Positions 4,984 through 14,801 are shown, counted from the first letter of the stretch. The stretch is 15,008 bases of DNA from JAYUHK01 sp043767025 (GCA_043767025.1 JAYUHK010000237.1:1-15008), one strand, 5' to 3'. Translations and numbers: made by a program. Notes: generated from the letters alone by a model not told the origin.

Positions 4984-7900
4984 ATGTTAATTACTCCTAC
5001 ACAACCGAAAACAAAAAACGCAATTTTAGTAGCAATGTTGCTCTTTGCATCTTTTTTTTCTGCGCCAACTGTTTTCTGCGCTACTCCCACACCGTTTCGC
5101 GCTTGGGCTGCGCAACTTCCGCCGCCTATCCTGCAAGGAGTTCCAGCAGACATTACCCTTGAGTGTAGCTCGGCGATTCCTGCGCCGCCCGTCGTGACTG
5201 CCAACAGCCCGACCTGCCCCGCCAACGCCCCCGCAGTGTCTTATTCGCAGGTCATTTTGCCTGCCACTTGTCCCGGAAGCTACGTGATCACACGGACTTG
5301 GTCGGCAACAGACCTTTGTTTGCAAACCGTTTCGCAGACGCAAATCATTACTATCCGCGACTCAAAAGCTCCCGTTCTAACCCCTGTTTTGCCCGCTATC
5401 GTTGGCTTTTCGAGCGGCGATACGCTCATCGTAGATTGCAACAACCCGATTTCTCTCAAAGCAAGCGATATGAAGGCAACCGACAACTGCGACAGCAACC
5501 CAATAGTGACTTTTGAAGATAGAATCAAAACCGTCGGTAACTGCGCAGTGGACGGTTATATTCTAAAACTCGATTGCAGTTGGTTTGCCAAAGATGCCTG
5601 CGGCAATGTGAGCCGTTTCGACATCGTGGTTTTGGTCATAGACCGCACCGCGCCCGTGTTGAGCAATATGCCTGATAACATTACTGTTTCTTGTGCCAGC
5701 GTTCCTACTACTGCCAATCTGACCGCCGTTGACGGCTGCGACGCAAGCCCCGATATTACGTTTTCTGAAACTCGCACTGGCGGCGTGTGTCCGATTGTGT
5801 ACAACATCGTCCGCACTTGGAAAGCCACCGACGACTGCGGAAATTTTTCTACCAAAACTCAAAGAATCACAGTCACAGACACGCAAGCCCCGATTTTAGA
5901 AAACGTACCTAACAACCTGACTATCAACGCCGACAATGGCGAAACGATACCCGACGCTATCCTTCTGAACGCCACCGACGACTGCAACACGCTCACAGAA
6001 CCTGTCGTCACACTCAACGAAACACAGCAACCCGATAGCTGCGGCTACACCATCTCACGGACTTGGACGGCGACCGACGGCTGCGGAAATTCGAGCAGCA
6101 AAGTCCAAAAAATAAAGGTCTTTCAGGGCTGTAGCCCGATTGGATGTACGCCGCCTGTTATTTCCGAAGTAGCCATTTTGCACGCCACTTGCGGCGGAGT
6201 GGGCGCAATACAAATCAATATTTTAGGCGGAAATTTGTCACAATATAACTTCACTTGGTCACCCAATGTGAGCAATTCATTTTTGGCTACTGGCTTGCCC
6301 GCAGGCGGATATACTGTCACCGTAAGCCGCATCGGCAGTCCAGACTGCAAAACTACAGCCACTTACATCGTCAAAAATCAAAACGGACCCGTAGCAATCG
6401 TAGGTGCTACCACGCCCGCCACCTGCGACAACGCAGACGGCTCGGCAAATATTTCACCCAATGTTTTTACTTACCAATGGAGCGACGGCGGCACAGGCAG
6501 CAGCCGAAACGACCTCAAAGCAGGCACTTATGCAGTCACTGTGATTGATGCTACGCGCCCAACCTGTATCGGCGTAGTTGGGGTAGTAATCGGCGGCGGC
6601 AGCAATTTATTGGTCGCCCACACAGTCACCAAAAAACCCACTTGCGGACAAGACAACGGCTCTGTCACGCTCAACCCCATAGGCGGCAGCGGCAACTATT
6701 CGTACAGCTGGGGCAGCAGCCCAACACGCAGCAATCTCGCCGCAGGAAGTTATACCGTGACCGTCACGGATATTACTTCTGGCTGCAAAAAAGTATATAC
6801 TTTCGGACTTACCGACGATGTGGCGGGCGGTGCTATCATCAATATTTTAGCTCCCGTCAAGACGACTTGCGCCGGCAACGATGGCAAAGTAGAATTTACA
6901 ATTATTCCAATCGGCACTGTCGCTCTTCCTCTTTTGCCCCAAATCGTTACATCGGTGTTTGACTCAGTGGGAGCAACCAACGGACAACTTACGCCCGGCA
7001 ACTATTGTATCAATCTAAAAGATGCCAACGGCTGCTTGGTTTCCTCTACTTGTTTTACGGTGACTGCGCCTGCGCCGTTGTTGGTTTCTTCTTTGGTAAA
7101 AAATAAAGACTGCTTTACGGACGGCGCGATTCAGGTGTTGATAGCCAGTGGAAATGGTCAATACAGATTCGATTGGGCGGATTTGGCAGGCAACGACAAC
7201 CCACAAAACCGCGCAGATATTCCGATAGGAACGTATCAAGTCAGCATCACAGACGGAGCGGGTTGTACCGCTACGTTGAATAATATTTTGGTAAAAAATA
7301 CTTGTGACCCTAATGTTTGCGTGCCGCCGATAGTGTCGCAAGCTACCATTCTGAACGCACACTGCGGAAAATCAGACGGCAATATTTCACTACAAATAAA
7401 CAGCACACAAGCACTTCTGTACCAATGGTCGCCCAATGTAAGCAGCACGCAAACAGCGAGCAACCTTGCCTCGGGCGTTTATCGAGTGACGATTAGCGTG
7501 GTCGGACAAGCAAACTGTAAGTCCGAAGCGACGTATGTGGTCGAAAATACAAATGGTCCGCAGGCTGCCGTACAAAGCAGTGTCGCCGCCAACTGTGCTG
7601 CCGCCGACGGCTCCGCAGTCTTATCGCCTGCCAACTATAACTACGCTTGGAGCGACAGCGGCTCGGGCAATATTCGCAGCAACTTGAAAGCTGGAACTTA
7701 TCAAGTGACGGTTTCTAACCCTTCTATTCCTTTGGATTGTAGCAATATTTTGACTGTGGTTATCGAACAAAAAAATACGCTGGTCGTCACGCCAGTCATT
7801 AATAAAAAGCCGTTTTGTAGCTTCTTCAACGGCTCTGTCACGCTCCAAGTAGCGGGCGGAAGCGGCAACTATGCGTTCAGTTGGGGACCCAACGCCACGC

Positions 7901-10900
7901 GCGACAGCCTCGCAGGCGGCGTTTATTCTGTCACCGTTTCTGATGTCACGAGTGGCTGCAAAACAGTGGCATTGTTCGGCTTGCCCGAAGTGGTAGAAAA
8001 AGGTGCAACCCTCACGGTAGCGTTGGTCACCCCACCGAACTGTTTGGGCGGAAACGACGGCAATGTACTGATTGGTCTGACTACCGAACTCAACTTTTTG
8101 GGTCCGCCGATGGTGACGATTCAAAATGCAGCAGGAACTATTTTTCAAAATGGTTCGCTCCCTGCGGGCGACTATTGCGTGGTGGTCAAAAATGCGGTCG
8201 GCTGCATCGCCGCCATCGAATGTTTTACGATGCCTGCTCCGAAGCCATTGGTCATCAACGTCAATACGCTGAACAAAACTTGTGCCGCATTGGGCGCAAT
8301 TATCGTCAGCACTACGGGCGGCTCGGGCGCGTATTCCTACGATTGGGCAGACCTCAACGCCAATCCAGAACCTGACTATCGCCTCAATCTTCAAGCAGGA
8401 ACCTACTCGCTTACTGTTACCGATGCGAAAGGCTGCACAGGAGTGGCGCAGAATATAATCATTTTAGATAATTGTACGCCAAATAATTGTACGCCAAAAA
8501 TTGACACCATTCGCAAGACGACGGCGTTCAATACGCCTATCACGATTTGCGTTCCGACTACCGATTTGTGCGGCAGTGCAGTCGCGAGCGTCGGTATTTG
8601 CGGACAAGCTGCTAATGGCGTTTTGTCCGTGCAGTCGCCCGATAGCTGTGCGAGCTATCAGCCGAACTCGAACTTTGTGGGGACAGACGAAATGTGTGTC
8701 GTGATTTGCTCCGCAAACGGTGTTTGCGACACAACGATACTCCTCATCACGACCACCCAAGCCGTAGTAATTTGTACTCCACCGCAAGTCAATTCTGTTA
8801 TAGTGGCTTCGCATTGCGGAAAATCAGACGGCTCTATTTCTTTGAACCTCAACAGTCCGACCGCTAACTATATTTTCAACTGGTCGCCCAATGTGAGTTC
8901 TGGCTCTAATGCCACAGGCTTGGCGGCAGGAGTTTACAAAGTGACTATTGCGCAAGCGTCTAATCCAAATTGTATTTCAGAAAGAATATATACCGTCGGA
9001 AATGCAGACGGACTCGACCTGCGAATTGACAGCATCAAAGCAGCGACCTGTACGGCAGCAAACGGAAAAGCAGTGCTTTTCCCTCCTAACTTTACTTATA
9101 AGTGGAGCGACAACCAGACAGGAAGCACGCGCAACAACCTCCGAGCAGGTATCTATCAAGTAACCGTCAGCGCGCCGAATGATACTTGTAAAAATTATTT
9201 GACGATAGAAATTCCGTCGGAAAATGGAAATTTGGTCGTCACGCCGATAGTAGAAAGAAAGCCCGACTGCAAACAGTCAAATGGACGAGTGCGCCTACAA
9301 ATCGCAGGTGCATCTGGCAACAATTATACATTCAGTTGGGGCAATTCGGACACCAAAAGTAATCTTTCCGCAGGAACTTACTCGGTGACTGTCACCGAAA
9401 CGGCGACGGGTTGCAAAACGACGACAACTTTCGCACTCGCGGACTCTGTGGCAGCAGGAGCAGTCGTAAGGATTGACTCTATCCGTACGCCGTCGTGCGC
9501 GGGACTTTCCAATGGCAGAGTATTTTTTACACTCGAAAAAACGACAGGTTTCGTAGAACCCGACGAAATAATATTGGTCAATGCTCAAAATCAAGTCGTG
9601 AGCAATGGTAATCTGGCTCCCGGAACTTACTGCATCATCGTCAAAAACGGCGACGGTTGTGTGGCAGGAACGGCGTGCTTCGAGATTATCGCAGCGCAAC
9701 CGTTGGCGGTCAATATCGCTATCGCAGCCCAAACTTGCACCGCTCTTGGGGCTATTTCAGTCACCGTGTCGGGCGGCGCAGCTGGCTATCAATACGACTG
9801 GGCAGACCTCGCAGGAACCAACAATCCGCAAGACCGCACTCAATTAGAAAAAGGAATCTACGCGCTGACCGTAAGCGACGCGAAAGGCTGTACCGCCGTT
9901 GCCAACGGAATCGTAGTCGGAAATGACTGCCCTACTCCGAATACTTGTACGCCAAAAATTGACACTATCCGAATCACGAGCAACCAAACTACACCGCTTA
10001 CCATTTGTATCCCCGTGCGTCAGATTTGCGACAGCAGCCTTGCCGTCGTCAGCTTGTGCGGCTTACCGAATGACGGCATTTTGACGACCAACGGTTTGGA
10101 CACTTGCGTAACCTATACACTCAACGCAGGCATTACGACCACTTCCGACACGATGTGCGTCGTCATTTGCGGAGCTAATAATGTGTGCGACACGACCATT
10201 ATTATCGTAAAAATAACACCTGCTATCGTATGTCCGACTATTTTTGGTCAAGATACGATTACGCTATTGGCACCAAGCTGCGATTCGTCGGCGCGGTATT
10301 GCTTGCCGATTATGTTGGAAGATTTTGTAAAATATCAAATTACCGACAACGGACTGCCCTACACTGGCGGGTTCGCTGGGTGCAATTTTGATACTACATT
10401 TTCGTATCTCTACTTCACGATGCCGGGCGGCGGAAAACAAGGACCTTACAACCTCCAAGCTTGGACGGTGAGCGGACAAACATTCAACGGACAGTTCGAA
10501 GACGTGTTCGGCTTGTTGGATTCTATGCGAGTCTGGGACCCTACTGGGAACTGGACGATTGATACCATCACAATGACCTTTAGAGGCGGCAACTCCAGCG
10601 AAGTCTATGGCGACTTGTTAGTAAAACAAATCGGCACCAACGGAGAGTCCACCCAACAACCCAACCTCAACCTTATCCCGATGGGAATTGCGATGATGTT
10701 GGACACAGGGACGCACAAAGTCATCGTGACACAAATAGCCACTGGCTGCAAGGACACGCTTTGCGCCATCGTCACCTGCACCGCTTGTCCGATTGTCTAT
10801 AGCGGACCGACGACACTTTTTGCGCCAAGATGCGACACTACGGCGGATATTTGCCTCAATTTTCCATTTTTTGGTGACAATATTGGCTATTATTATTTGG

Positions 10901-12420
10901 ACGATAACGGACTGGCATACACGGGCGGCTTCGGTCGCTGCCCATTGGACTCTATGAAAACGGTGGTGCATCTTGACACAGGTTATCACGTTTTTGTCGT
11001 CGCCAACTCTGTCACAGGCTGCCGAGATACGTTCCGATTCACGGTGACGTGCGGAGTAAAACCAATTTCGAGCATCATTGATACCACTATTTTGCAGGGA
11101 AGCACGATTATCATTTGTTTAGATACTACCGAACTTACTGCGCCGTTGGCTACGATTACGAATATCTGTCCGACAAGTGCCAACAACGTACTTTATACCA
11201 TCAACGGAAACTGTATCAGCATCGTGGGGACTGGATTGGGAACGGACACGCTCTGCCTCGTCGCTTGTGGGACGGACGGCGTTTGCGACACGACGACGAT
11301 TTACGTCCATGTACTGCCGAAAGCCCAACAAACCGATACGCTGCGTCTGAACGTGCGATTGAGTTTTGCGGACACTATCTGTGTGGACACTTCGAGCGTC
11401 GGCGGGAATATCGTAAGTATTACTAATATTTGCCCGAGTTTGTCGGGAACAAACGTAATTTTTGACCAAATCGGAACGTCCAACTGTTTCATTTATACGG
11501 GTGAAAGCGTCGGAGCAGACACGGCTTGCATCGTCATCTGCAATGCGCAAGGCATTTGCGACACGACCATTATTATCGTAAAAGTCATTCCGCCCGTCCG
11601 CGATACGGTACTAAAATCAGTCATCATCACACAGTCGGGGACGTTCTGTGTGGACACGACCCAAATCTCTCCGCCGATACTGACATTTACCAATATTTGT
11701 CCCAATGCGGGCGACAGCCTCGTCAATTTTGTACTTTCTACCCAAAGTCCTTGGTGCGTTACTTACACGGGTACGGCGTTGGGCAACGACACCGCTTGCT
11801 TGGTTATTTGCAACGGATTGACTTGCGACACGACTATTTTGATTGTTAGAGTCATCAAAGATACGTCCCAACTTTCTATGCCGCCCGTAGCTGTCAATGA
11901 CTCTTTGAGTCTTTCTTTTGGGCAGTCGGGCATGATAGATATATTGCTCAACGACACTATCAACGGGACTTTGGTGAGTTTTGACAACATCACGATGCCG
12001 ATGCACGGCGGAATTATGAAAACCGCCACTGGCTTCAAATATACTCCGAATGAAAATTTCTGTGGCAGAGATAGCTTCCGCTACGTTATTCAGAACCAAG
12101 TAGGATTCGACACGGCGACGGTATTTATCAATATCAAATGCGATACGTTTATTATTTTTAACGGACTATCGCCCAACGGCGACGGCATCAATGACGTATT
12201 TACCATCATCGGTATCGAAAATTATCCCGACAATATGGTCGTGATTTACAACCGTTGGGGGCATGAAATATACAGTAAAAAGAACTACTCCAACGCTGAC
12301 GGTTGGGGCGGCACTTGGCAGGGCGGCAACGTCCCCGACGGCACTTATTTTTACTGTATTGGGTTAGGACCAAAAGCCAACGACAAGCGATATGTCGGCT
12401 ATTTGCAGATACACAGATAG
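4984..12420 (+). CDS. Giant modular surface protein with HYR-like and SprB-like repeats and CHU_C (T9SS type B) C-terminus
   Basis: The protein has 2478 residues. A signal peptide covers about 1-33 (hydrophobic AILVAMLLFASFFSA). Four HYR-like modules follow at about 46-127, 128-220, 221-299 and 300-387, with the AP-(V/I)-L, RTW-ATD and CGN signatures. Residues 388-1749 hold three super-repeats of SprB-like modules (pattern YxWSxxx…NLxAGTYxVTVxDxxxGC). Two modules with DNGLxYTGGF lie at 1750-1934 and 1935-2029. Three modules ending in CDTT-I-V occupy 2030-2297, an Ig/cadherin-like domain 2300-2386, and a CHU_C domain 2392-2478 (FNGLSPNGDGINDVF, IYNRWGHEIY, PDGTYFYCI). CHU_C is the T9SS type B sorting signal, so the protein should be exported and surface-attached or released. 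SprB is the Flavobacterium gliding adhesin, so an adhesion or gliding role is inferred. It is rich in Cys, Thr and Asn. The frame opens at TTG 4939, but ATG 4984 directly precedes the signal peptide. The gene is flanked by its own promoter and terminator. Confidence 0.92.
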   Translation: MLITPTQPKTKNAILVAMLLFASFFSAPTVFCATPTPFRAWAAQLPPPILQGVPADITLECSSAIPAPPVVTANSPTCPANAPAVSYSQVILPATCPGSYVITRTWSATDLCLQTVSQTQIITIRDSKAPVLTPVLPAIVGFSSGDTLIVDCNNPISLKASDMKATDNCDSNPIVTFEDRIKTVGNCAVDGYILKLDCSWFAKDACGNVSRFDIVVLVIDRTAPVLSNMPDNITVSCASVPTTANLTAVDGCDASPDITFSETRTGGVCPIVYNIVRTWKATDDCGNFSTKTQRITVTDTQAPILENVPNNLTINADNGETIPDAILLNATDDCNTLTEPVVTLNETQQPDSCGYTISRTWTATDGCGNSSSKVQKIKVFQGCSPIGCTPPVISEVAILHATCGGVGAIQINILGGNLSQYNFTWSPNVSNSFLATGLPAGGYTVTVSRIGSPDCKTTATYIVKNQNGPVAIVGATTPATCDNADGSANISPNVFTYQWSDGGTGSSRNDLKAGTYAVTVIDATRPTCIGVVGVVIGGGSNLLVAHTVTKKPTCGQDNGSVTLNPIGGSGNYSYSWGSSPTRSNLAAGSYTVTVTDITSGCKKVYTFGLTDDVAGGAIINILAPVKTTCAGNDGKVEFTIIPIGTVALPLLPQIVTSVFDSVGATNGQLTPGNYCINLKDANGCLVSSTCFTVTAPAPLLVSSLVKNKDCFTDGAIQVLIASGNGQYRFDWADLAGNDNPQNRADIPIGTYQVSITDGAGCTATLNNILVKNTCDPNVCVPPIVSQATILNAHCGKSDGNISLQINSTQALLYQWSPNVSSTQTASNLASGVYRVTISVVGQANCKSEATYVVENTNGPQAAVQSSVAANCAAADGSAVLSPANYNYAWSDSGSGNIRSNLKAGTYQVTVSNPSIPLDCSNILTVVIEQKNTLVVTPVINKKPFCSFFNGSVTLQVAGGSGNYAFSWGPNATRDSLAGGVYSVTVSDVTSGCKTVALFGLPEVVEKGATLTVALVTPPNCLGGNDGNVLIGLTTELNFLGPPMVTIQNAAGTIFQNGSLPAGDYCVVVKNAVGCIAAIECFTMPAPKPLVINVNTLNKTCAALGAIIVSTTGGSGAYSYDWADLNANPEPDYRLNLQAGTYSLTVTDAKGCTGVAQNIIILDNCTPNNCTPKIDTIRKTTAFNTPITICVPTTDLCGSAVASVGICGQAANGVLSVQSPDSCASYQPNSNFVGTDEMCVVICSANGVCDTTILLITTTQAVVICTPPQVNSVIVASHCGKSDGSISLNLNSPTANYIFNWSPNVSSGSNATGLAAGVYKVTIAQASNPNCISERIYTVGNADGLDLRIDSIKAATCTAANGKAVLFPPNFTYKWSDNQTGSTRNNLRAGIYQVTVSAPNDTCKNYLTIEIPSENGNLVVTPIVERKPDCKQSNGRVRLQIAGASGNNYTFSWGNSDTKSNLSAGTYSVTVTETATGCKTTTTFALADSVAAGAVVRIDSIRTPSCAGLSNGRVFFTLEKTTGFVEPDEIILVNAQNQVVSNGNLAPGTYCIIVKNGDGCVAGTACFEIIAAQPLAVNIAIAAQTCTALGAISVTVSGGAAGYQYDWADLAGTNNPQDRTQLEKGIYALTVSDAKGCTAVANGIVVGNDCPTPNTCTPKIDTIRITSNQTTPLTICIPVRQICDSSLAVVSLCGLPNDGILTTNGLDTCVTYTLNAGITTTSDTMCVVICGANNVCDTTIIIVKITPAIVCPTIFGQDTITLLAPSCDSSARYCLPIMLEDFVKYQITDNGLPYTGGFAGCNFDTTFSYLYFTMPGGGKQGPYNLQAWTVSGQTFNGQFEDVFGLLDSMRVWDPTGNWTIDTITMTFRGGNSSEVYGDLLVKQIGTNGESTQQPNLNLIPMGIAMMLDTGTHKVIVTQIATGCKDTLCAIVTCTACPIVYSGPTTLFAPRCDTTADICLNFPFFGDNIGYYYLDDNGLAYTGGFGRCPLDSMKTVVHLDTGYHVFVVANSVTGCRDTFRFTVTCGVKPISSIIDTTILQGSTIIICLDTTELTAPLATITNICPTSANNVLYTINGNCISIVGTGLGTDTLCLVACGTDGVCDTTTIYVHVLPKAQQTDTLRLNVRLSFADTICVDTSSVGGNIVSITNICPSLSGTNVIFDQIGTSNCFIYTGESVGADTACIVICNAQGICDTTIIIVKVIPPVRDTVLKSVIITQSGTFCVDTTQISPPILTFTNICPNAGDSLVNFVLSTQSPWCVTYTGTALGNDTACLVICNGLTCDTTILIVRVIKDTSQLSMPPVAVNDSLSLSFGQSGMIDILLNDTINGTLVSFDNITMPMHGGIMKTATGFKYTPNENFCGRDSFRYVIQNQVGFDTATVFINIKCDTFIIFNGLSPNGDGINDVFTIIGIENYPDNMVVIYNRWGHEIYSKKNYSNADGWGGTWQGGNVPDGTYFYCIGLGPKANDKRYVGYLQIHR
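6145..10230 (+). repeat. Three coding super-repeats inside the giant gene
   Basis: Super-repeats begin at 6145 (CTPPVISEV), 7318 (CVPPIVSQA) and 8773 (CTPPQVNSV), with lengths 1173, 1455 and 1458 bp. Each runs through five SprB-like modules in the same order, recognisable by WSPNVS, YxWSD, YxFSWG or YSYSWG, PGNYC/AGDYC/PGTYC, and DWADL. The second and third end with an additional module of about 100 residues, starting CTPKIDTIR and ending CDTTI, which the first lacks. DNA identity between units is clearly below protein-pattern similarity, so the duplications are old. Confidence 0.85.
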
Positions 12421-12441
12421 CGTATTTTGGAGAAAAATATC

Positions 12442-12482
12442 AAAAAAAGAGCTTTTCCGCAATGCGGAAAGGCTCTTTTTTT
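12442..12482 (+). terminator. Intrinsic terminator after the giant gene
   Basis: A 19-bp stem (12442-12460 with 12464-12482, one G-T mismatch) with loop AAT has A-rich 5' and T-rich 3' flanks that form part of the stem. It lies 21 bp past the stop codon and could work in both directions. Confidence 0.9.
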
Positions 12483-12565
12483 GTCACAAACCTACCAGAA
12501 ATAATATTTTTTATTTTTGTAACTAAAAAAAGAACTGAATGTTAGTTTATCTCGTACATAATTAA

Positions 12566-12573
12566 TAATTTTG
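12566..12573 (+). promoter_or_regulatory. Candidate -7 promoter element for the metalloprotease gene
   Basis: TAATTTTG is an exact TAnnTTTG match, 70 bp before ATG 12643 and downstream of the terminator. The only -33 candidate at proper distance is GTTAG (12541-12545), a weak match. Confidence 0.5.
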
Positions 12574-12642
12574 CAGAAGGTTATATTTATTTAATCTCAC
12601 AAAACAAATAGCCTGTCACAAAAATGTATTAAATAAATAAAT

Positions 12643-14775
12643 ATGAAACGTTTTATCTTTTCCGTCTTGTCTTTCTTTGTTGTGTTCAGTGTATTGACCG
12701 CACAACCAGAAAGCTACCCAACTCTGAAAAATGCAAAACCTGCGCCGCCCTGCGGTTTTGACTACAAACACCGTAAGTTGATGGCGACCAACCCTGCCTA
12801 CGCCGCTTCTATTCAGCGCAACGAGCAAATTATCCAAGAAGCCATCGCGCACGACAAAATCGCTGGCGAGCGAACTGCCATGACGATTCCTGTCGTAGTC
12901 AATGTAGTGCATCTTGGCGAAGCAGTCGGTAGCGGCAGCAACATCAGCACAGCTGTCATTAATCAAGCCATCGCTGACCTCAACACATCATTCAACCCAA
13001 TCGGCGTAGGTTTCGTGTTAGCTACTCGCGATGCTTGCGGAGCAGCCACTACGGGCATCGTGCGTAAAGATGGAAGCGCAGTGCCGCTTTTTACGACTCG
13101 CGGCGCAATTTTTGATGGTACAACAGCCGACAACGAATTTCAAATAAAAAATTTAAGCCGCTTTCCACCCGCAGAATACTATAATATTTGGACTGTGTAT
13201 AGCATCGAAAATCCGGGCGGAGCAGGAACCATACTCGGCTTCGCGTATTTTCCAAATACCAGCAACCGCGACTACGACGGAGCTTTGATGCGCGCCGCCG
13301 GATTCGGAACAGGTGGCAGCAAAACGCTCGTCCACGAAACAGGACATTATCTCAATTTATACCATACGTTCCAAGGCGATGACGCAGATGGGGACGGGCT
13401 TCCTGACCAATGCCCGTCAGGTAATGGTGATTTGGTAGCAGATACTGACCCGCTTATTCGCAGTGGCGGCTGGAGCTACGACACTCCTAACACATTACCT
13501 TCGGCTTGCACCGGCACAGGGACTGCGAGTTGCCCTTCAAGTGGCGCAACCAACTGCTGCACCGGAACAACTTACGGAACATTGCCCACCAATCACATGG
13601 ATTATAGTTCGGCTTCCTGCCGCACTACCTTCACCGCAGGACAATCTACGAGAATGTTGGCAGCTCTCAATGGTCTTCGGGCAGGACTTAAAACTTCAGT
13701 CGGTGCCTTACCTACCCCAGCTATCACGCAACCTACTGCCGCCTCTTGTACTCCAATCGTTAGCACCGGAGTAGATGGGTTCAATATGGGCGTTATGAGG
13801 GTACAGTTAGGTGCTATTGATTATAATACTGGTAACGCTGAAAATGATTACAATAGTTCTACTTCTATCGCCAACACAGGATTTTTAGACCGTTGGTGCG
13901 TCAATACGCCGCTGCTGCCGAATACTGCATATACCCTGACGGCGACAGTTTCTGGGACTAACTCGCAACGAGTGAAAGCTTTTATTGACTACAACAACGA
14001 TGGCAATTTTACGGGTGCTGAAATATTAGCGACCAGTGCATCAGGGACGGGAGCACTGACGATTGCTTTCACAACGCCAAACACGGGCGTGACGTGGGGA
14101 ACGCCTTTGAGATTGCGCATAATTGGGGACTTTGTAAATAACACTATTTCGGGACCTTGTTATGTGCCGCAATACGGTCAGGTAGAGGATTATTCGGTGA
14201 CTATCAGCTCGCCGCTTCCCATCTCTCTCCTTTCTTTTACGGGCAAATACTCGAAAGGGCGGACGCTTCTCAACTGGGTGACGGCGTCGGAGCAAAACAA
14301 CGACCGATTCGAGGTAGAACGCTCGTGGGACGGAAAGAGTTTTGAAAAAATTGGCTATCGCACCGGTCACGGAAGCACGCCAATCTCGCAAACTTATAAC
14401 TTCAGCGATGTAGAAGTCAGCAAATATCCGCAGGCAAATGTGGCGTATTACCGCCTGAAACAAATAGATTTTGATGGACAATTTACATACACGCAGATTG
14501 TTCCTGTGACATTGTTTAGAGAAAACAAAGAAATCACTTCTATTTTTCCGAACCCTACCAACGACGTTCTCAACGTAGAGCTATCGGCGACGACGGAGGA
14601 CTTTACGGTAGAAATATTTGACTTGACAGGAAAGTTATTGAGCAGCCAAATCGGTGCGCCAAGCGAATCCCAAATCATAAAAATAGACATCAGCAGTTTT
14701 CCAAAAAATATTTATGTACTGAAGATTTCAACCAAAGACCGCATTATTTGCTCCGAAAGAGTCGTCAAAATGTAG
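12643..14775 (+). CDS. Secreted M43-type (pappalysin-like) zinc metalloprotease with GEVED and T9SS type A domains
   Basis: The protein has 710 residues. A signal peptide covers about 1-20 (MKRFIFSVLSFFVVFSVLTA), followed by a short prepeptide and the catalytic domain to about 350. The zinc motif is HETGHYLNLYH (231-241): H231, H235 and H241 as ligands and E232 as catalytic base. Asn238 stands where M43 enzymes have Gly in HExxHxxGxxH. The Met-turn is NHMDYSSASC (317-326), then FTAGQSTRM, both typical of M43. A calcium-loop-like DADGDGLPDQ (247-256) follows the zinc motif. A GEVED domain ends near 520 (AFIDYNNDGNF…QVEDYSVTI). A pre-sorting domain (about 524-628, WVTASEQNNDRFEVERS, YYRLKQIDFDG) and a type A sorting domain follow (about 630-710, IFPNPTNDVLNVEL, FDLTGKLL). 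It should be exported by T9SS and act outside the cell. ATG 12643 directly precedes the signal peptide. Substrate unknown. It has its own promoter and terminator. Confidence 0.92.
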   Translation: MKRFIFSVLSFFVVFSVLTAQPESYPTLKNAKPAPPCGFDYKHRKLMATNPAYAASIQRNEQIIQEAIAHDKIAGERTAMTIPVVVNVVHLGEAVGSGSNISTAVINQAIADLNTSFNPIGVGFVLATRDACGAATTGIVRKDGSAVPLFTTRGAIFDGTTADNEFQIKNLSRFPPAEYYNIWTVYSIENPGGAGTILGFAYFPNTSNRDYDGALMRAAGFGTGGSKTLVHETGHYLNLYHTFQGDDADGDGLPDQCPSGNGDLVADTDPLIRSGGWSYDTPNTLPSACTGTGTASCPSSGATNCCTGTTYGTLPTNHMDYSSASCRTTFTAGQSTRMLAALNGLRAGLKTSVGALPTPAITQPTAASCTPIVSTGVDGFNMGVMRVQLGAIDYNTGNAENDYNSSTSIANTGFLDRWCVNTPLLPNTAYTLTATVSGTNSQRVKAFIDYNNDGNFTGAEILATSASGTGALTIAFTTPNTGVTWGTPLRLRIIGDFVNNTISGPCYVPQYGQVEDYSVTISSPLPISLLSFTGKYSKGRTLLNWVTASEQNNDRFEVERSWDGKSFEKIGYRTGHGSTPISQTYNFSDVEVSKYPQANVAYYRLKQIDFDGQFTYTQIVPVTLFRENKEITSIFPNPTNDVLNVELSATTEDFTVEIFDLTGKLLSSQIGAPSESQIIKIDISSFPKNIYVLKISTKDRIICSERVVKM

Positions 14776-14801
14776 GTTTTTTGTTTTTCATTATTTCACA
14801 T

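Noticed and set aside
7621..8394. Long open frame on the minus strand inside the giant gene (and several shorter ones across 5026-12099)
   Set aside because: The plus strand carries clear repeat domains here. The antisense products are Arg/Ile/Val-rich with no recognisable domain, as expected from mirrored biased codons.
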